Assembly: GCA_963791145.1 (NCBI GenBank)
Contig: CAWBRT010000007.1
Span: 124,001-188,000, forward strand
Source of the DNA: CAWBRT01 sp963791145
GTDB lineage: Bacteria; Acidobacteriota; Terriglobia; Terriglobales; Acidobacteriaceae
Length of the DNA stretch: 64,000 nt
Direction: 5' to 3'
In this document: piece by piece, positions 42,450 through 51,779 of the stretch
Position numbering within the stretch: position 1 is the stretch's first letter
How the letters are laid out: every line of letters starts with the position of its first letter
The notes under the pieces: model-generated
What the model saw: the letters and a program-made list of their open reading frames with translations, nothing else
Told to the model about the DNA's origin: nothing
Database searches by the model: none
Program-made: the position numbers and the translations under genes

Positions 42450-43226
42450 ATGTACCGGATGAAATCGCTTCTCATCGTCGCAGCGATCCTCTTGAGCACT
42501 GTCGGCGCTCCCCTACACGCGCAGGAACGGATTCCAGTCGGCACCGTCGTTGCCGTGGTGCTTGATCAGTCGCTTGATTCCCGCGCGGTGAAGCCGGGGC
42601 AGCGGGTTGTCGGCTATATCGCGCAAGATGTTCCGCTGGAGAACAAGCGCAGCATCCGCGCCCGTTCTAAAGTCTTCGGCGAAGTTACACAGGTGCAGAA
42701 CGGCGACGGCGTGGCCACGCTCGGCATTCGTTTCGTGCGCATCGAAGCCGGCAAAGAACAGCTCGCGATCAGCGCCAAGGCTCGGGCCATGGCTAATCCT
42801 CTGCTTGTTAACTCTGCCGGCATCCCGACCAACTTTTTCCTGGGCGCTTCACGCAGCGCATTGAACACGCTTCAGGTCGGCGACGATACCGTGTACGGCG
42901 CTGACGGCCCGGTGGAAAACGCGAAGGGCGAGGTGGTGGGCAAATCGGTTTCGGGCGGTGTTCTCGTCACCGTCAGCAACCGTCCCGGCTCCGACTGTGA
43001 AGGGATGCCGCTGAGCAAGAGGCCGCAACCGACTTGGGTATTCTCCGCCAGCGCGTGCGGCGTCTACGGCTTCAGCCGTGTTCAGCTTGAAAATGGAAAG
43101 GACGCGAATGCGGGCGGGATTTTGATTACCAGGCGCAACAAGCACGAGCAGATGCCAACCAATGTGAAGCTCCCGCAAGGCACCGCGTTTTTGCTGGCCA
43201 TATCGGAAGCGCCCGAACGCAAGTGA
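42450..43226 (+). CDS. exported hypothetical protein
   Basis: 258 residues (ATG 42450, or 42459 as the start of KSLLIVAAILL). A signal peptide cleaved after LHAQ is followed by a beta-rich region with GTVVAVVLDQSLDSRAVKPGQRVVGYIAQDV. This resembles the SH3/OB-like pattern of proteins that set surface or trafficking properties, and its ARSKVFGEVTQV segment recalls TrbI/VirB10-type secretin linkers, but the similarity is weak. Two cysteines (in SDCEGM and SACGVYG) may form a disulfide. I do not recognise a specific family. Confidence 0.55.
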   Translation: MYRMKSLLIVAAILLSTVGAPLHAQERIPVGTVVAVVLDQSLDSRAVKPGQRVVGYIAQDVPLENKRSIRARSKVFGEVTQVQNGDGVATLGIRFVRIEAGKEQLAISAKARAMANPLLVNSAGIPTNFFLGASRSALNTLQVGDDTVYGADGPVENAKGEVVGKSVSGGVLVTVSNRPGSDCEGMPLSKRPQPTWVFSASACGVYGFSRVQLENGKDANAGGILITRRNKHEQMPTNVKLPQGTAFLLAISEAPERK

Positions 43227-43334
43227 TCGCCCAGTGTGATCTGTCACGGACACGCGAGGTCCACTAGACCATGCGCTTCGCGCCGGAGGAGTAGTGATCT
43301 GTTGCCCACGCGTCTAGCGCGCCGGAGGCGCAGT

Positions 43335-43400
43335 GTTTTTGTTAGCCCCACGCTTCAGCGTGGGGGAAATGGATAAAAAATCCGAGTCCCGTAGGGACGA
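43335..43400. repeat. GTTAGCCCCACGCTTCAGCGTGGGG repeat
   Basis: Second copy of the family at 21177-21242: the hairpin CCCCACG-CTTCAG-CGTGGGG, then GTCCC-GTA-GGGAC. It lies between two convergent genes. Confidence 0.6.
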
Positions 43401-43433
43401 CGCAAACCGACGAGCGCCGATTCGCGCTCGGCG

Positions 43434-43976
43434 TCATTTCCCGTCCTCCTTGGGAGGGAACTTCCTGAACATTTTGTCCACCGTCTTTTGCAGTTTCTTC
43501 TGATTCTTCTGCGGATTGTTTGAAAGAGTATCTTTGGCGACGCCGCGCCAGATCAGTTGCTTATTGCTGTTGTCGTACATATCGACGACCAGCGTCCCCA
43601 TCCTTTCGTTGTCGACGGTCGTCGTCGCTTCCCCTGGATTTCCAAAGCCGCCCCGGCGCCAGCCCCAACCGCCCATGCCGTTGTAGAAGGTGTGGTACTC
43701 CTGCTGATTGTGGACGGCTCCCACCGCCGAGATGCTGACCTGCCCGCCGGAGTCGACCCGCTGCCACCCTTTCGCCTGCAGCTCCTCGTCCACCGCCTTC
43801 TGAATGCGCGGCTCCCAGAGCGGATTATCCGTGTGGACCCGCGACCATGAATACGTGTGAAGTTGCCCGAAGTCGATCCGATGGTCAAAGTCGATACGTA
43901 CGTCCTGAGCGGCTGCAGCCATGCAGCACGCCAGGAGAGCCGCAACGCTGATCGCCAAGAAACGGAATACCTGCAT
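43434..43976 (-). CDS. DUF4136 exported protein
   Basis: 180 residues from ATG 43976, behind AGGAG. The signal peptide (FRFLAISVAALLACCMAAAAQ) contains a cysteine pair but no clear lipobox. The DUF4136 domain follows: VRIDFDHRIDFGQLHTYSW at its start, IQKAVDEELQAKGWQRV in the middle and TLVVDMYDNSNKQLIWRGVAKDTL near the end, with a Gly-rich WGWRRGGFGNPG loop inserted. Widespread in Acidobacteriota and Bacteroidota; periplasmic, function unknown. The longer open frame (to 44117) adds no family sequence. Confidence 0.8.
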   Translation of the reverse strand: MQVFRFLAISVAALLACCMAAAAQDVRIDFDHRIDFGQLHTYSWSRVHTDNPLWEPRIQKAVDEELQAKGWQRVDSGGQVSISAVGAVHNQQEYHTFYNGMGGWGWRRGGFGNPGEATTTVDNERMGTLVVDMYDNSNKQLIWRGVAKDTLSNNPQKNQKKLQKTVDKMFRKFPPKEDGK

Positions 43977-44160
43977 GGGATATGCTCCTGTCATCGCAAA
44001 CTGGGATGGTTGGTTTCCCTGTGACATAAGGATGCTCGGCGGCGTGGAAGAGCGGGTCAGCGCCGAACTTTCGAGGAAACTATTGAGTGCGGGCAATACA
44101 ACACGACCACACAGCATGGTTGTTAGGTTACGCTGCCAAGGCCGCCCATAACAATGTCTC

Positions 44161-46110
44161 TCAGGGCTTAAGCCACGACTTCAGGCCGCTGCCGTCGAAG
44201 TCATCGCCGAGCACGCGCCGCAGCGCGCGACCCCAGATCAGTTTGCCTTCGTCCACCAGTTGCAGGCCGATCTGTCCTTCAATCTGCGATCCGGCCGGCC
44301 CGACCCACTTCACCCGGTAGCGCGCCTTGCTGGTCTGGTGCTTGATGCCGACCACGCATCCGCGCTCCAGCGGGTGGTTGATTCCCGCCAGCCGGGCGCC
44401 GGTAGTGGTGATGTCGATGGTATAGGCGTCCTGCTCGAACAACTCACCGTTGAGGTCCATTCCCCAGAGTCGCACCGGCAGGGTGATGTTCATCCGCTGT
44501 TCGCGCCGCAGCCCGGTGTAAGACCTGGGCTCGGCGGCAGGCTTCGGCTCGGCAACAGGCTTGGCAACAAGTTGAGGAGAAGCGGAAACTGCGACTGCAT
44601 CCTTGGCCGGCTCGGGCTGGACTTGGATTGCCGCGCTCGCGGCTGGCGCCATCGCGGCGGCGGCCGGAGCGGGCTTTGCCGCCGGCATGGAGGAAACGCT
44701 TGTGGCGGCGGCAACCGGCACTGATGCTGCCTGGCTCTCCGGTGCGAACAGGTCGAATCCCGCGCTCATCGCTGGAGATCGCGCCGGCGTGGGCAAAGGC
44801 GCCGCCGGCAGAAATTCCTGCAGCTCGCGCGCCTGCGGACGGGAATAACTCTCTCTCGCAAGACCGGCAGCCTCGGCTCTGCTCTCCGCTCTTGCCGCGC
44901 GCGGCGGAGCCGCAAAGGTTTCCCGCTCCGGCGGTTTGCGCGGAGGCTGCGATGCCGCTCTATCGATCGGGTAACGCTCGGGCCCGGCCGTTTCCCTCGG
45001 GGCAGAGGCGCCGGACTCTCGCCGGGTGTAGCCCAGCTCCGAGTAGAGCACGATCCGGTTGCGTCCATTGCCTTGCGCATGTTTCAGCGCCAAGCCGGCT
45101 GATTGCAGCAGGCCCGAGGCTGAAAGGGAATCCACCGGGTAGAGGGACAAGCCGACGCTGATGGTGAGCCGCACGCGGCTGGCGGGGCCGTCGGCAAAGA
45201 AGCACGTCTCTTCCAGTTCTTCCTTAAGCCGTTCCGCCACGCAATAGCCGCCGGCGGTCATGGTGTCGGGAAGGATAACGGCGAACTCCGCGTTGCCCGA
45301 ACGCACCACCATATCCAACCCACGCACCTTGCGCGCGAGCGACGAGAGGACCTCGTTCAAGATGGCTTCACCGGTCTTCCGGCCATAAATGTCGTGTACT
45401 AAGTGGAAGCGGTCGATCTCCAGCAGCAACAAACTCAGCGGGCTTTGCCGGCCTTCGGCGCGAACGAGTTCCTGCTCCAGCCGTTCTTCGCAATCGCGGC
45501 GGTTCTGCGCCGCTGCCGCCGGCGCCTGGGTGGCGGCGGTAAACAATCTCTCCGACCCCATCGCCAGAATCCACAGCAGTTGCGCATCCAGGCTGGAGAA
45601 ACACAAAGGATCGGCCCCAAACAGTTGCAGCGTGCCCCGCGGACGATTGCCGGCGAGCAACGGCACCGCCAGCACGCAACCCGCTCCGAGGCCGCGCAGC
45701 AGCCCGTCCACCTGCGCATGCTGGCCGAGCCGCAGCAGCAGAGGCCGCCAGTATTTCGTCGTCCAGTAGTTCAGCAGGTTGGCGCCCAGCAGCTTGTCGC
45801 CGTCCAGCGCCGAGCGCACGTCGCGCACCAGGCGCAAACGCATCTCGCGCTCATCCTCTTCGCAGAAGAAAGCCAATCCGCCGTCGTAGAAAACGACCTC
45901 GCCCGCCAGGTCGAAGAACTGGCCCAGGGCTTCGTCCAAGTCCATTTCCTGGCGGCTGAGCAGGTGAGCCCGCAGGATGGTATTGATGGCGCCGGCGCGA
46001 AACCGCAGCGTCTCGGCGCTGATCTGCGACGGCAGCTCGACCAGAAATTTTTCCGGCTCGGGCGACCTGAAGGCTGGAGGATCAACCAGCATAGTGCTCA
46101 CCGCGGGCAA
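44161..46110 (-). CDS. GAF-degenerate GGDEF-PilZ protein, probable c-di-GMP receptor
   Basis: 649 residues. An N-terminal helical region and GAF-like domain (about 60-195) precede a GGDEF domain (about 215-375) whose signature is RSGNAEFAVIL: GNAEF instead of GGDEF, so cyclase activity is unlikely, though the fold (FHLVHDIYGRKTGEAIL, ISVGLSLYP) is kept. A ~170-residue Ala/Pro-rich linker leads to a C-terminal PilZ domain (about 535-640) with RREQRM and DITTTGARLAGI, both binding motifs present. A dead GGDEF plus PilZ points to c-di-GMP sensing. Divergent from the small coiled-coil gene and the PilZ-GAF gene. Confidence 0.8.
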   Translation of the reverse strand: MPAVSTMLVDPPAFRSPEPEKFLVELPSQISAETLRFRAGAINTILRAHLLSRQEMDLDEALGQFFDLAGEVVFYDGGLAFFCEEDEREMRLRLVRDVRSALDGDKLLGANLLNYWTTKYWRPLLLRLGQHAQVDGLLRGLGAGCVLAVPLLAGNRPRGTLQLFGADPLCFSSLDAQLLWILAMGSERLFTAATQAPAAAAQNRRDCEERLEQELVRAEGRQSPLSLLLLEIDRFHLVHDIYGRKTGEAILNEVLSSLARKVRGLDMVVRSGNAEFAVILPDTMTAGGYCVAERLKEELEETCFFADGPASRVRLTISVGLSLYPVDSLSASGLLQSAGLALKHAQGNGRNRIVLYSELGYTRRESGASAPRETAGPERYPIDRAASQPPRKPPERETFAAPPRAARAESRAEAAGLARESYSRPQARELQEFLPAAPLPTPARSPAMSAGFDLFAPESQAASVPVAAATSVSSMPAAKPAPAAAAMAPAASAAIQVQPEPAKDAVAVSASPQLVAKPVAEPKPAAEPRSYTGLRREQRMNITLPVRLWGMDLNGELFEQDAYTIDITTTGARLAGINHPLERGCVVGIKHQTSKARYRVKWVGPAGSQIEGQIGLQLVDEGKLIWGRALRRVLGDDFDGSGLKSWLKP

Positions 46111-46464
46111 CGGGAGCTCCGGTTTGAGCTCGATTGCCGCTTCGGTTCATCCTCCTTTCCTCCGGAATTCGCCGCTGGTCTTGCTGAGAAGGCAGGGAGC
46201 AGCGCGCCTGTTTCCTGACCGCAGGCAGGCGATATTAGAAGTACAGCATACCTGCGGATTTGCCCAAGTTACATCCGTAAGTTACCGGGGTACTATTCCC
46301 CAACGAAAGCAGGTGTTTCCCCGCTTCCGGGGCGCATTTGCGGCGCCGGGCTGATTCGGGCGGGCGGAATCAAGATCGCCACCTTCACGCTCCCCATGAT
46401 CCGGGCGAAGATCAACGAGGAGCCCGGCGGAAAACTATATTCCGGGACGGGCGGACCATATTCC

Positions 46465-46752
46465 ATGAAAAATATCTTCGACGTTCTGCGGCAGAAAGAA
46501 GCTGAGCTCGAGGAGTTGCAGAAGGAAGTCGGAGCCCTTCGGCTGGCCTGCAGGTTGCTTGGCGAAGGCGGGCAGGTCCCGGACGAAGCGGTCATCCACC
46601 CGCTGCGCGCGGAAAAGGCGATTCCGCAGCCGCGTAACGGGAAGGGAATTCCCCAGCCCGTCACGCCGATCGTCACTCCCAGAGCGGCCAAGCCGGAGCC
46701 GGCTGCCAAAGAGATCACCGTAGGGACGGCTGTGCTGCGGCAGTTTCCATAA
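46465..46752 (+). CDS. small coiled-coil protein, conserved-looking
   Basis: 95 residues from ATG 46465 (an ATG at 46396 is possible). The start KNIFDVLRQKEAELEELQKEVGALRLACRLL is one heptad-rich coiled coil, followed by a Pro/Lys-rich disordered tail. It is 5 bp upstream of the PilZ-GAF gene, so the two are likely co-transcribed. Similar short proteins beginning KNIF.VLRQKE are common in Acidobacteriota (recalled knowledge); function unknown. Confidence 0.6.
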   Translation: MKNIFDVLRQKEAELEELQKEVGALRLACRLLGEGGQVPDEAVIHPLRAEKAIPQPRNGKGIPQPVTPIVTPRAAKPEPAAKEITVGTAVLRQFP

Positions 46753-46757
46753 GAGAG

Positions 46758-47837
46758 ATGAGCTCGATGACCTCCAGATCGACCGCTTCGCCCGCCGGCA
46801 GGGACCGCCGCCGTTACCAGCGCAGGACGATCAGCGACTGGCAACTGCTGACGGTCGAGATGGTGCTGCCGGGCTCCGCCTACGGCCCCCAGCAGCAAGG
46901 CCTCATGCTCAACCTCAGCGAATCCGGCATGGGCCTGCAGCCTTTCCTGCCGCTCGTCCCGGAGGAATTTGTCGAGCTTCGCTTTGGCCTCCCGGGGCTC
47001 CCCAAGGTAATGGAAACCAAGGCGGTCGTAAGTTGGACCGGCAGCGGCGGTCCCACCGGAATCGAGTTCGTGGACACCACCGCCGAAGCCCGCGACCAGC
47101 TTCGCAAGTGGGTGACCAGCGACTTGCGCCTGCCCTCGCAGCAAACCAGCCAGCGAGCGCCGGAAGGCAAAGTGCTCTTCCTGGGCCCGCAGCCAAACGA
47201 ATTCGAGAATGGGCTGCGTTTAATTGCCCGGCGGGCGATGGTGATCACGCGAGCGAGCGGCGTAGCCATCGCCCTGGGCGATCGCAGCGGCATGCAATGC
47301 CGTGCCAGCCTGGGGATTGCGCCAGACATCGGCGTGAAGTTGCTTCCTGACCGCGGCCTTACGGGTCACTGCCTGAGCACGGGAAAGGTGATTCATTGTC
47401 TCGACGCACAGGCCGATCCGCGAGTCGATCCGGGCATAGCCCGTGAACTGCAGATCGGATCGATCCTGATAGCGCCCGTTTTCGCCTCCGGCAAACTCTC
47501 GGGCATCATCCAGGTGCTGTCGAAGCACTGCAGCGCCTTTGATAAGTACCACATCGGTCGCCTGGAGGCCTTCGCATCGCTGCTTGGCACAGCCATAGAG
47601 CTGATTCCCAATTCGCCCGGCACCGTGCTGCGTGCCCCGGCCGCCGAAAAGACCCCGACCTCCCGCCCGATGGAACTTCCACCGGCCACCATCGATGACA
47701 GCTCCAACCCCCTGGAGTGTCTCTGGACGCTGATCGAAGGCACCATTCAGGGACCGTCGCAGACCGGTTTCATCGAGAGCGTCGGCCGCCCGTCATTCCG
47801 CGAACAGATCAACGGCGGAAAGAGTTACTGGAACTAG
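46758..47837 (+). CDS. PilZ-GAF signalling protein
   Basis: 359 residues. PilZ domain (about 15-120) with RDRRRYQRRTIS (RxxxR-like) and NLSESGMGL (D/NxSxxG), then a GAF domain (about 145-290: GVAIALGDRSGMQCRASLG, GLTGHCLSTGKVIHC, ILIAPVFASGKLSGIIQVLSK) and a short C-terminal tail. It likely couples c-di-GMP to a second ligand or redox signal. Same transcription unit as the coiled-coil gene. The stop lies in the 136-bp repeat unit that begins at 47834. Confidence 0.8.
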   Translation: MSSMTSRSTASPAGRDRRRYQRRTISDWQLLTVEMVLPGSAYGPQQQGLMLNLSESGMGLQPFLPLVPEEFVELRFGLPGLPKVMETKAVVSWTGSGGPTGIEFVDTTAEARDQLRKWVTSDLRLPSQQTSQRAPEGKVLFLGPQPNEFENGLRLIARRAMVITRASGVAIALGDRSGMQCRASLGIAPDIGVKLLPDRGLTGHCLSTGKVIHCLDAQADPRVDPGIARELQIGSILIAPVFASGKLSGIIQVLSKHCSAFDKYHIGRLEAFASLLGTAIELIPNSPGTVLRAPAAEKTPTSRPMELPPATIDDSSNPLECLWTLIEGTIQGPSQTGFIESVGRPSFREQINGGKSYWN

Positions 47838-47877
47838 AACTGGTTGCATAAACGATCTTTGAAAGGGCATGGCTTTA

Positions 47878-47996
47878 CAGGCTGCGGAAAAACGCGCCGA
47901 AGCAACAAGCGAGGCGCTACGGATGTGGGTACCATAAGATCCGCTATCTAGATCTTGTAGTCCCAACCGACCGAAAATCTGTTTTTCCGCAGCCTC
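47878..47996. mobile_element. MITE-B copy 2 (119 bp)
   Basis: Ends CAGGCTGCGGAAAAA and TTTTTCCGCAGCCTC, flanked by TTTA (47874-47877, 47997-48000). It sits in the loop of hairpin 1 (GGCATGGCTTTAGCCATGCC). The interior differs completely from copy 1 at 21266-21395; only the ends are shared. Confidence 0.75.
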
Positions 47997-48038
47997 TTTA
48001 GCCATGCCGTCTGGAGCCGCCAAGATTGCGGGCTTTAG

Positions 48039-48145
48039 TGTGTGCGTGAGAACTAGTTTCGTACGCCATATAGTGAGCTTTATTGCCGCGCTGACCCCAA
48101 TATGATGGGGTCGGACCGGTAAAAAATGGGGTTCTCACGCACACA
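48039..48145. mobile_element. MITE-A copy 2 (107 bp, IS1182-type ends)
   Basis: Perfect 15-bp ends TGTGTGCGTGAGAAC, flanked by CTTTAG (48033-48038, 48146-48151), in hairpin 2 of the same unit. Reverse orientation relative to copy 1 at 21436-21541 and identical to it apart from one base. Confidence 0.85.
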
Positions 48146-48204
48146 CTTTAGCCCCTGAGGGAACTGGCCCTGCTTTCGAACGGGATTTATGCAACCCGCT
48201 CTAG

Positions 48205-48506
48205 ACTGAGATCGCGCCCGTGAGTGGCCGTAGATCTGTTTTCTTAAAAGCGTCTCCTGAGCCCGTAGCGCCGGCGTCCTCGCCGGGGGCGGGCTCATCT
48301 TCTTTACAGTCGGCGTAGAACCCGTCGCCGTGGACGGCAGCGCCACCTTCGTTCACACCGGCAACCCCTGTTTGCTGCGACCCAGCCCCCATGGTGTGCA
48401 CAGGCATCTATGAGTGATCTTGCTCACAGAAACCGCTGACCTGCCTCCCGCAAGATAAACAGATCGTAGTTTCACGTTTTCCACCAAGGGAAGGAGGAGC
48501 ACCGGA
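48205..48506. other. intergenic region upstream of the polyferredoxin gene
   Basis: No gene. Contains a repeat-like hairpin, GAGCCCGTAGCGCCGGCG with CGCCGGGGGCGGGCTC (48258-48298), and TTGATC-like motifs near 48418-48428 (GTGATCTTGCTCACA), a possible Crp/Fnr-type palindrome that could respond to electron-acceptor supply. Confidence 0.4.
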
Positions 48507-50164
48507 GTGCGTTTCTTGAAGCCGGCCAGGCTGCGACTTATCTCGCAAGCCATCTTTTTTGCGCTCTTCCTCTTCCTGCTGCTGCGCACCGAGCTGCGTG
48601 GCTCGCTCCAGGCGGTCGCCGGCGACCTGCGGCTGCCATACCCGGTCCGCCTCTTCTTCCAGATCGATCCCCTGGTTGCCGTCGTCAATGCTCTCGGCAG
48701 CCGCTCGCTCTACCACGGCCTGCTGTGGAGCCTGGTGGTGCTCATTCCCACCCTGTTCCTGGGGCGCTTCTTCTGCGGCTGGATCTGCCCCATGGGCTCG
48801 CTGAATCATTTCCTGAGCAGCCTGAAGTCGGAGCGCAAGCGCGGCAAGCAGATGGTTGAATCCAACCGCTACAAGCGATGGCAAACGGCCAAGTATTACA
48901 TTCTGGTCGTGATCCTGACGGCCGCCGTCTTCGGCAGCGGAGTGGCCGGGTGGTTCGATCCCCTTTCGCTGCTGGTGCGCTCGCTGACGCTGTCCGTGCT
49001 GCCGGGCTTCAATTACGCCATGAACGCCGGCCTGACGGCGCTTGAGCGCAGCGCGCTTCGCTCCGGCGCAGACGGTGGGCGGCGTGCTGCACTTCATCTT
49101 CGGCGCGCTGGTGCTCAGCTTCAAGCAGCCGCACTTCCGCCAGGGAATCTTCATCGGCCTGATCTTCCTGTTTCTGCTGGCGCTCAACCTGCGCATTTCG
49201 CGTTTCTGGTGCCGCGCGCTGTGTCCCTTGGGAGCCTTGCTGGGCCTGCTCTCCCGCTGGTCGATCCTGGGACTGCAAAAAAGCCCCGCGCATTGCAACG
49301 ATTGCACCCGCTGCCTGATGCACTGCCAGGGCGGCGACGATCCCGTCGGCGGCGTCCCGTGGCGAAAAGCGGAGTGCCATCTTTGCTTCAACTGCGTCGA
49401 CAATTGCCCGGATAAAGCGCTCGCCTTTCGCTTCTTTGGCGAAGACAAAGCGATCGTCTCGGCCAACCTGCAGCGGCGCAAGCTGCTGACCGGGCTGGCC
49501 GCGGGTGTTGCCATCGTGCCGCTGGCGCGAGCCAACACCGGCTATGCCGTCGAGCGGCATGAGCGCCTGCTGCGGCCGCCGGGAGCGGTCGACGAGCCGC
49601 ACTTTCTCTCGCGCTGCGTTCGCTGCGGCGAATGCATGAAGGTTTGTCCCAACAACGCGCTGCATCCCACGCTCACCGAGGCTGGCCTGGAAGGCCTGTG
49701 GACGCCCGTGCTGGTGCCTCGCACCGGCTATTGCGAGACCAGTTGCGTCTTGTGCTCGCAGGTGTGTCCGACGGGCGCCATCTGGGAGATCACGCCGCAG
49801 GAAAAAGGCTGGACAGGGAAGCCGGCGGCGGATAGCAAACCGATCAAGCTGGGAATCGCCTTCTACGATCGCGGGCGCTGCCTGCCGTGGGCCATGGCCA
49901 CCGAGTGCATCGTCTGCGAAGAGTGGTGCCCCACGTCCCCCAAAGCGATCTACCTGCGGCCCGCCGAAGTGGTGGATGCGCAGAGGCCAGATCAAGCAGG
50001 TGAAACAGCCCTATCTCGACCCGCAGCAATGCGTCGGCTGCGGCGCTTGCGAGTATGCCTGTCCGGTGCAGGATCGTCCGGCGATTTACGTCACCAGCAT
50101 CGGCGAGAGCCGGTCGCCGGCGAACCAGATCCTGCTCGAGCAGCGCAAGAGGAGGCCGAGCTGA
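48507..50164 (+). pseudogene. NapH/CcoG-like membrane polyferredoxin, two frameshifts
   Basis: GTG 48507 behind GGAGGAGC. Five hydrophobic helices with the FCGWICPMGSLNHF motif (Cys in the loop, as in NapH) and a later FWCRALCPLGALLG. Several [4Fe-4S] clusters follow: CNDCTRCLMHC, CHLCFNCVDNCPDKA, CVRCGECMKVCPNNA, CVLCSQVCPTGA, CIVCEEWCPTSP and CVGCGACEYACPVQD. Frame changes occur near 49070 and 49985. About 550 residues when joined. Such proteins move electrons between quinones and periplasmic or cytoplasmic redox partners. The following three genes are close and co-directional, so they likely form one operon. Confidence 0.82.
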
Positions 50165-50166
50165 TC

Positions 50167-50725
50167 ATGCACACCGGATTCACTGGATCGAACACAAAAC
50201 GGCGGCAGATTTTTCCCATCGTGGCGCTCACTGTCTTCGCGCTTCCCGGATGGAGCCAGATGCACCCGGCCAGGCCGCCGCAGGAGACGCAAATTCAGCG
50301 TCTAGCGGCCATCCTGGCGAGCCCGTTTCCGGACCAGGTTGCCGGATGGAAGAGGACGGGCGAGACCCGTACCTTCGCCGCCGCCGACCTGTGGCAATAC
50401 ATCGATGGCGACGCCGAGAAGTATTTGAAAGCCGGCGCGGAAAGCGTCTCGACCTGCGACTACAAGCTCCGGAACAAAGTAGAAGCCGTCGCCGACGTTT
50501 ACACCATGCGTGACGCCGAAGGAGCGCGCAAGTTCTTCGCCTCCGAACCGGCCCGCGCTACCAAGCCGGTATCGCTCGGTGAGCGGGCGAGCCTCGCGCA
50601 GCGCAGTCTGTTGTTTCAGTCAGGGCGCTACCTGGTGCGGATTGTCGCCTACGACGAGTTGCCCAAGGACTGGACCGGGACTGGTCGAGCTGGGCCGCGC
50701 CATCCAGCAGCGGCTGCCGAAGTGA
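50167..50725 (+). pseudogene. DUF6599-like exported protein, one frameshift
   Basis: ATG 50167, two bases after the polyferredoxin stop. A signal peptide (RRQIFPIVALTVFALPGWSQ) precedes a ~140-residue domain containing VAGWKRTGETRTFAAADLWQYIDGDAEKYLKAG, the hallmark DLWxYIDGxAxxY of DUF6599 proteins. Near 50683 one base is extra (ACCGGGACTGG); the family end LVELGRAIQQRLPK resumes in the next frame, stopping at 50725. About 185 residues joined. Function unknown; the tight linkage to the ferredoxin and DUF362 genes suggests an envelope-side accessory role. Confidence 0.65.
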
Positions 50726-50742
50726 GCAGGTGGGGAGGAATC

Positions 50743-51777
50743 ATGGCCGACTCGAGAGAAGGTACAAGCCGCAGGGTCTTCCTGAAGAGATGCACCGGCA
50801 CCGTCTTTGCTGCGGCCTTCGCCCCGGCGGTGGCCTCAGCGGCGGCCCCGGACGTTGCCGGCGCCACCGCGGCGCGGGGCCTCGCATCCGCGAAATCCAA
50901 AGTGGTAATCGCGCGCGATGCCATGCTGCGCGGACGCGGCTCCACCGTGGATGAAGGCCGTATGCTCGCTCTGCTCGACCGTGCCATGCAGAGCATGTTT
51001 GAGGTCGATCAGCCTGTGGAAGCCTGGAAGCGGCTGCTGCGCCCGGGAGAACGGGTCGGGTTGAAGGTGAATAGCATTGCCGGGCGCCGCCTCTCAACCA
51101 ATGTTGCCCTGGTGGAAGCTATCTGCGAGCGGCTGCAGATGGCCGGAGTCAAAGCGCAGGACATTGTGATCTGGGACCGTGATGGCTCCGATCTGAGCCG
51201 TGCCGGCTTCCGTCTTTCTTCAGGCGGAAACCGGGTGCGATGCATGGGAACGGACGAGGCAGGCTTCGAGGAAACCCCGGAGGCGTTCGGCGCGGTTCGC
51301 AGCCGTCTGTCGAAGATCCTTACCCGTAACTGCGATGTGCTCATTAATGTTCCGGTGCTCAAGTGCCACGGCATGTGCGGCGTGACGGCGGCGCTGAAGA
51401 ACATGTATGGCGCTATAGACAATCCCTACCGCTATCACGGGAACTACTGCAGCCCTTACATAGCCAATCTGAACATGCTTTCGGGGATCAGGAGCAAGCT
51501 GCGTCTCAACATCTGCGACGCCACCACCGGTTCCTATGCCGGTGGCGCGGGGTACGATCCGAGCTCAACTTGGAACCACAACGCGATTCTGATTGCGCGT
51601 GACCCGGTGGCACTCGACTATACCGCCTGGCGGATCATCGAGCGCAAGCGGGCCGAGATGGGACTAGGGACGCTGGAGTCGGAGGGCACGCCGCCGCGGT
51701 TCATTTCCGTCGCTGCGGACGCGGGACACCGGCTGGGCACCAACGATCCGAGCCGCATCGCCACCGTAGAGGTTTGA
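50743..51777 (+). CDS. DUF362 protein with Tat-like signal
   Basis: 344 residues from ATG 50743 after GGGGAGGAATC. A twin-arginine N-terminus (SRRVFLKRCTGTVFAAAFAPAVASA) leads to the DUF362 domain: ERVGLKVNSIAG, then VALVEAICERLQMAG, CDVLINVPVLKCHGMCGVTAALKNMYGAID and ARDPVALDYTAWRIIE. DUF362 proteins often neighbour ferredoxins and may handle iron-sulfur clusters or cofactors outside the cytoplasm; biochemistry is largely lacking. It overlaps no neighbour and shares its direction with the second DUF362 gene, starting 3 bp after its stop. Confidence 0.8.
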   Translation: MADSREGTSRRVFLKRCTGTVFAAAFAPAVASAAAPDVAGATAARGLASAKSKVVIARDAMLRGRGSTVDEGRMLALLDRAMQSMFEVDQPVEAWKRLLRPGERVGLKVNSIAGRRLSTNVALVEAICERLQMAGVKAQDIVIWDRDGSDLSRAGFRLSSGGNRVRCMGTDEAGFEETPEAFGAVRSRLSKILTRNCDVLINVPVLKCHGMCGVTAALKNMYGAIDNPYRYHGNYCSPYIANLNMLSGIRSKLRLNICDATTGSYAGGAGYDPSSTWNHNAILIARDPVALDYTAWRIIERKRAEMGLGTLESEGTPPRFISVAADAGHRLGTNDPSRIATVEV

Positions 51778-51779
51778 TC

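Larger units (their letters stand above)
47834..48204. repeat. 136-bp-type repeat unit loaded with MITE-B and MITE-A
   Basis: Ends are CTAGAACTGGTTGCATAAA and TTTATGCAACCCGCTCTAG, as at 41285-41420. The 371 bp span contains MITE-B (119 bp + 4 bp duplication) and MITE-A (107 bp + 6 bp duplication). Removing these leaves 135 bp, one base from the empty unit. Confidence 0.8.

Noticed and set aside
3887..48145. Short direct repeats around 21.4 and 48.0 kb as a CRISPR array
   Set aside because: They are terminal inverted repeats and target duplications of MITEs, with no regular spacer pattern and no cas genes.
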